This document shows positions 61,947 through 64,000 of a DNA stretch of 64,000 nt, piece by piece (within the stretch, counting starts at the first letter, position 1; every line of letters begins with the position of its first letter). Source of the stretch: Rhizobium sp. CB3090. GTDB taxonomy: Bacteria; Pseudomonadota; Alphaproteobacteria; Rhizobiales; Rhizobiaceae. The position numbers and the translations under genes were made by a program. The stretch covers positions 1,116,001 to 1,180,000 of the forward strand of contig NZ_CP121663.1 in the NCBI RefSeq assembly GCF_029714285.1. Direction: 5' to 3'. The notes under the pieces were generated by a model. The model was not told where the DNA came from, searched no databases, and saw nothing but the letters and a program-made list of their open reading frames with translations.

Positions 61947-62968
61947 CGCGACTTCGACCCTTCATATCTCTCGACCGTCTGCTCGATCGCGCCGAAGATT
62001 GAATGCCCGGCCCGATCCTTCATCTCGATGCGGACTTGATCGCCGAAGCGCATAAAGGGGGTCTTCGGCGATCCGGTTTCGATGGTCTCGATCATCCGTA
62101 TCTCGGCGATGCAGGAATAGCCGTCACCCCCATCTTCCACCGGCTTCCCCGGCCCGCCGTCAAGTTTGTTGGAAACCGTTCCTGAGCCGACGATCGTTCC
62201 GGCCACGAGATTGCGGGTCTTGGCGGCGTGGGCGATAAGCTGGCCAAAATCAAACGTCATGTCGATACCGGCGTTTGCCTTGCCGAATGCCTTGCCGTTC
62301 AAGGTCACAAGCAGCGGCAGATGCACCTTGCCGCCATCCCAGGCTTCTCCAAGTTCGTCCGGCGTCACCGCGACCGGAGAAAATGCCGATGCGGGCTTGG
62401 ATTGGAAGAAGCCGAAGCCCTTTGCCAACTCTTCGGGTATGAGGCCGCGCAGCGACACGTCGTTGACGAGCATCACCAGCCGGATGGCGCTGCGGGCGGC
62501 CTCCGGAGTCGAACCCATGGCAACATCGCCAACAATGACGGCAACCTCGCCTTCCATGTCGATCCCATAAGCCTCGTCAGCCATCACGATTGGATCACGG
62601 GGCGCGAGGAAGCCGTCCGATCCCCCCTGATACATCAACGGATCGATCCAGAAGCTGGCCGGCATCTCGGCGTTGCGCGCCTTGCGTACCAGTTCGACAT
62701 GGTTGACATAGGCCGAGCCATCAGCCCATTGATAGGCCCGCGGCAAAGGCGAGGCAGCTTCATGTTCGTGAAACCGGATCGTCGGCTGGGCTCCGGTCTC
62801 GATACCCTCCGCGATCAGGGCAAGCCTCGGAGCCACATGCTCCCAGTCATCGAGGGCTGCCTGCAGCGTTCGGGCGATGTGACCGACCTCGGAGCAGCGG
62901 GTCAGATCGCGGGAGACGACGACGAGCCGGCCGTCCCTTGTGGAGTCTTTCAGTGTCGCAAGCTTCAT
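61943..62968 (-). CDS. Fumarylacetoacetate hydrolase family protein (fumarylacetoacetase)
   Basis: 341 residues. Cleaves fumarylacetoacetate to fumarate and acetoacetate, the last step of tyrosine degradation. Family features: RNAEMPASFWIDPLMYQGGS, YGIDMEGEVAVIVGDV with the metal-ligand Glu/Asp cluster, and GSGTVSNKLDGGPGKPVEDGG toward the C-terminus. The start ATG 62968 (MKLATLKDSTRDGRLVVVS) follows GGGATTGGGAC; a frame open to 63085 overlaps hmgA and is rejected. It lies 37 nt downstream of hmgA and overlaps maiA by 4 nt. Its length fits the single-domain bacterial form found in hmgA-fah-maiA operons. Confidence 0.92.
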   Translation of the reverse strand: MKLATLKDSTRDGRLVVVSRDLTRCSEVGHIARTLQAALDDWEHVAPRLALIAEGIETGAQPTIRFHEHEAASPLPRAYQWADGSAYVNHVELVRKARNAEMPASFWIDPLMYQGGSDGFLAPRDPIVMADEAYGIDMEGEVAVIVGDVAMGSTPEAARSAIRLVMLVNDVSLRGLIPEELAKGFGFFQSKPASAFSPVAVTPDELGEAWDGGKVHLPLLVTLNGKAFGKANAGIDMTFDFGQLIAHAAKTRNLVAGTIVGSGTVSNKLDGGPGKPVEDGGDGYSCIAEIRMIETIETGSPKTPFMRFGDQVRIEMKDRAGHSIFGAIEQTVERYEGSKSR

Positions 62969-63005
62969 GTCCCAATCCCAGTGTCGGAGGATGCTTGGCC
63001 GGATG

Positions 63006-64000
63006 TCACTTGATGCCCGGCGTTCCATCGAACTTGCGTTCCAGGCCGTCCCAGCACTCCAGATAATTATCCTGCCGCGTTTCAATCTCAGCCGCGTATT
63101 TCGTCACCTGCTGCGGAAACCTGGTCTCGAACATGAAAGCCATGGTCTGCTCCAGCTTCACGGGCTTGAGCTCGGAATTGGATGCCTTTTCGAAGCCCGA
63201 GGCATCCGGCCCGTGCGGGAGCATCATATTGTGCAGGCTCATGCCGCCCGGCACGAAACCCTGCTCCTTTGCGTCATACTGGCCATGAATCAGGCCCATG
63301 AACTCGCTCATGATGTTGCGATGATACCAGGGCGGGCGGAAAGTGTGTTCCGCCACCAACCAGCGCGGCGGAAAGATCACGAAATCGACATTCGCGGTGC
63401 CGGCGCTTTCGGTCGGAGCGGTCAACACGGTGAAGATCGACGGATCGGGATGGTCGAACAGAATCGCGCCGACCGGGGCAAATGTCCGCAGGTCGTATTT
63501 ATAGGGAATGTAGTTGCCGTGCCAGGCGACCACATCCAGCGGCGAGTGCCCGATTTCGGTGACGTAGAACTTTCCGCACCATTTGACATGCACGCGGCAG
63601 AGCGTTTCCTTGTCCTCGAAGGCGGCAACGGGGGTCTTGAAGTCTCGCGGATTTGCCAGGCAGTTCGCGCCGATAGGCCCGCGATCCGGCAGCGTGAATT
63701 TCGCGCCGTAATTCTCACATATATATCCGCGCCAGACCTTTTCGTCGCCAATGCGCTGCACCTTGACCATCATGCCGCGAGGGAGGACGCAGATTTCCAA
63801 GGGCTCGATGTCCATGATGCCCATTTCGGTGAACACCCTGACAGCGCCGACCTGGGGAACGATCAGCAATTCGCCATCAGCATTGAAGAAATAATCATCC
63901 ACCATGTCCTCGTTGAAGACATAGGCGTGGGCTGCCATGCCCGCTTGGGTCATGACATCGCCGGCGGTCGTGATCGTGCGAATACCGTCCAGTAAGGTCA
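63006..64000 (-). CDS. hmgA: Homogentisate 1,2-dioxygenase (5' end beyond window)
   Basis: Fe(II) ring-cleaving dioxygenase converting homogentisate to maleylacetoacetate. The C-terminal ~330 residues are present; the frame continues to the window edge ([15 protein letters not shown] precedes the first internal Met), so the true start lies outside. The metal site region is clear: [20 protein letters not shown] with the His and Glu ligands and [12 protein letters not shown] with the third His. Full-length homologues have about 450 residues. First of the three tyrosine-catabolic genes seen here, followed after 37 nt by the fumarylacetoacetate hydrolase gene. Confidence 0.95.
   Translation of the reverse strand, partial: TLLDGIRTITTAGDVMTQAGMAAHAYVFNEDMVDDYFFNADGELLIVPQVGAVRVFTEMGIMDIEPLEICVLPRGMMVKVQRIGDEKVWRGYICENYGAKFTLPDRGPIGANCLANPRDFKTPVAAFEDKETLCRVHVKWCGKFYVTEIGHSPLDVVAWHGNYIPYKYDLRTFAPVGAILFDHPDPSIFTVLTAPTESAGTANVDFVIFPPRWLVAEHTFRPPWYHRNIMSEFMGLIHGQYDAKEQGFVPGGMSLHNMMLPHGPDASGFEKASNSELKPVKLEQTMAFMFETRFPQQVTKYAAEIETRQDNYLECWDGLERKFDGTPGIK

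Overview
The window looks like a chromosome or large-plasmid segment of a fast-growing Rhizobiaceae bacterium (Rhizobium or a close relative). The evidence is high GC, rhizobial gene families (DUF982, DUF995, IalB-like, a PrsD/PrsE exporter beside a succinoglycan-type glycanase, a CuxR/Uxs/Uxe polysaccharide locus, a RamB/ScfR-like regulator beside isocitrate lyase), TGA-N9-TCA iron boxes and a FixK/FNR-type box. No rRNA, tRNA, CRISPR array, transposase or phage gene was seen. Species-level assignment is not possible from reading alone.

Layout. 0-8.1 kb: a peptide/opine-type ABC importer (binding protein, two permeases, double ATPase) with a HAD hydrolase, an Lrp/AsnC regulator and a DadA-like FAD oxidoreductase, probably uptake and oxidation of an amino-acid-like compound. 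8.1-11 kb: small hypothetical genes (two DUF982 paralogues, an IalB-like secreted protein, two small membrane proteins). 11-16 kb: a type I secreted GH16 glycanase with RTX repeats, convergent with its likely exporter genes prsD-prsE. 16-21.4 kb: a MerA-like flavoprotein, htpG with a candidate heat-shock promoter, a Nudix hydrolase and small hypotheticals. 21.7-23.6 kb: the nitrate-responsive antiterminator pair nasT-nasS. 23.6-33 kb: a polysaccharide operon (uxs, uxe, processive GT2 synthase, GH26-like hydrolase, GMC oxidoreductase) downstream of a CuxR-like AraC regulator whose N-terminus carries an RxxxR motif, the c-di-GMP-binding element reported for CuxR. 33-37.5 kb: small secreted proteins, universal stress proteins, a FixK/FNR-type box and the wreck of a two-component system. 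37.6-41.3 kb: glyoxylate shunt (aceA) with a divergent RamB/ScfR-like regulator.

42.5-52.6 kb is the most interesting metabolic region: genes resembling sbnI, sbnB, sbnH and sbnA (2,3-diaminopropionate formation plus a PLP decarboxylase), a MATE exporter and a complete FecBCD-type importer, each transcription unit preceded by a TGA-N9-TCA iron-box-like palindrome. No NIS synthetase or NRPS is present, so the product may be an aminopolycarboxylate metallophore. 53.7-61.0 kb holds one gene for a protein of about 2,422 residues made almost entirely of about 300 octapeptides with the pattern [I/V/L]-x-x-L-[S/T]-x-x-[Q/D], arranged in about 22 longer superrepeats; its function is unknown. The window ends in a tyrosine/homogentisate catabolic operon (hmgA cut by the window edge, a fumarylacetoacetate hydrolase gene, maiA).

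Family assignments come from recognisable motifs and remembered family knowledge; no database search was run.
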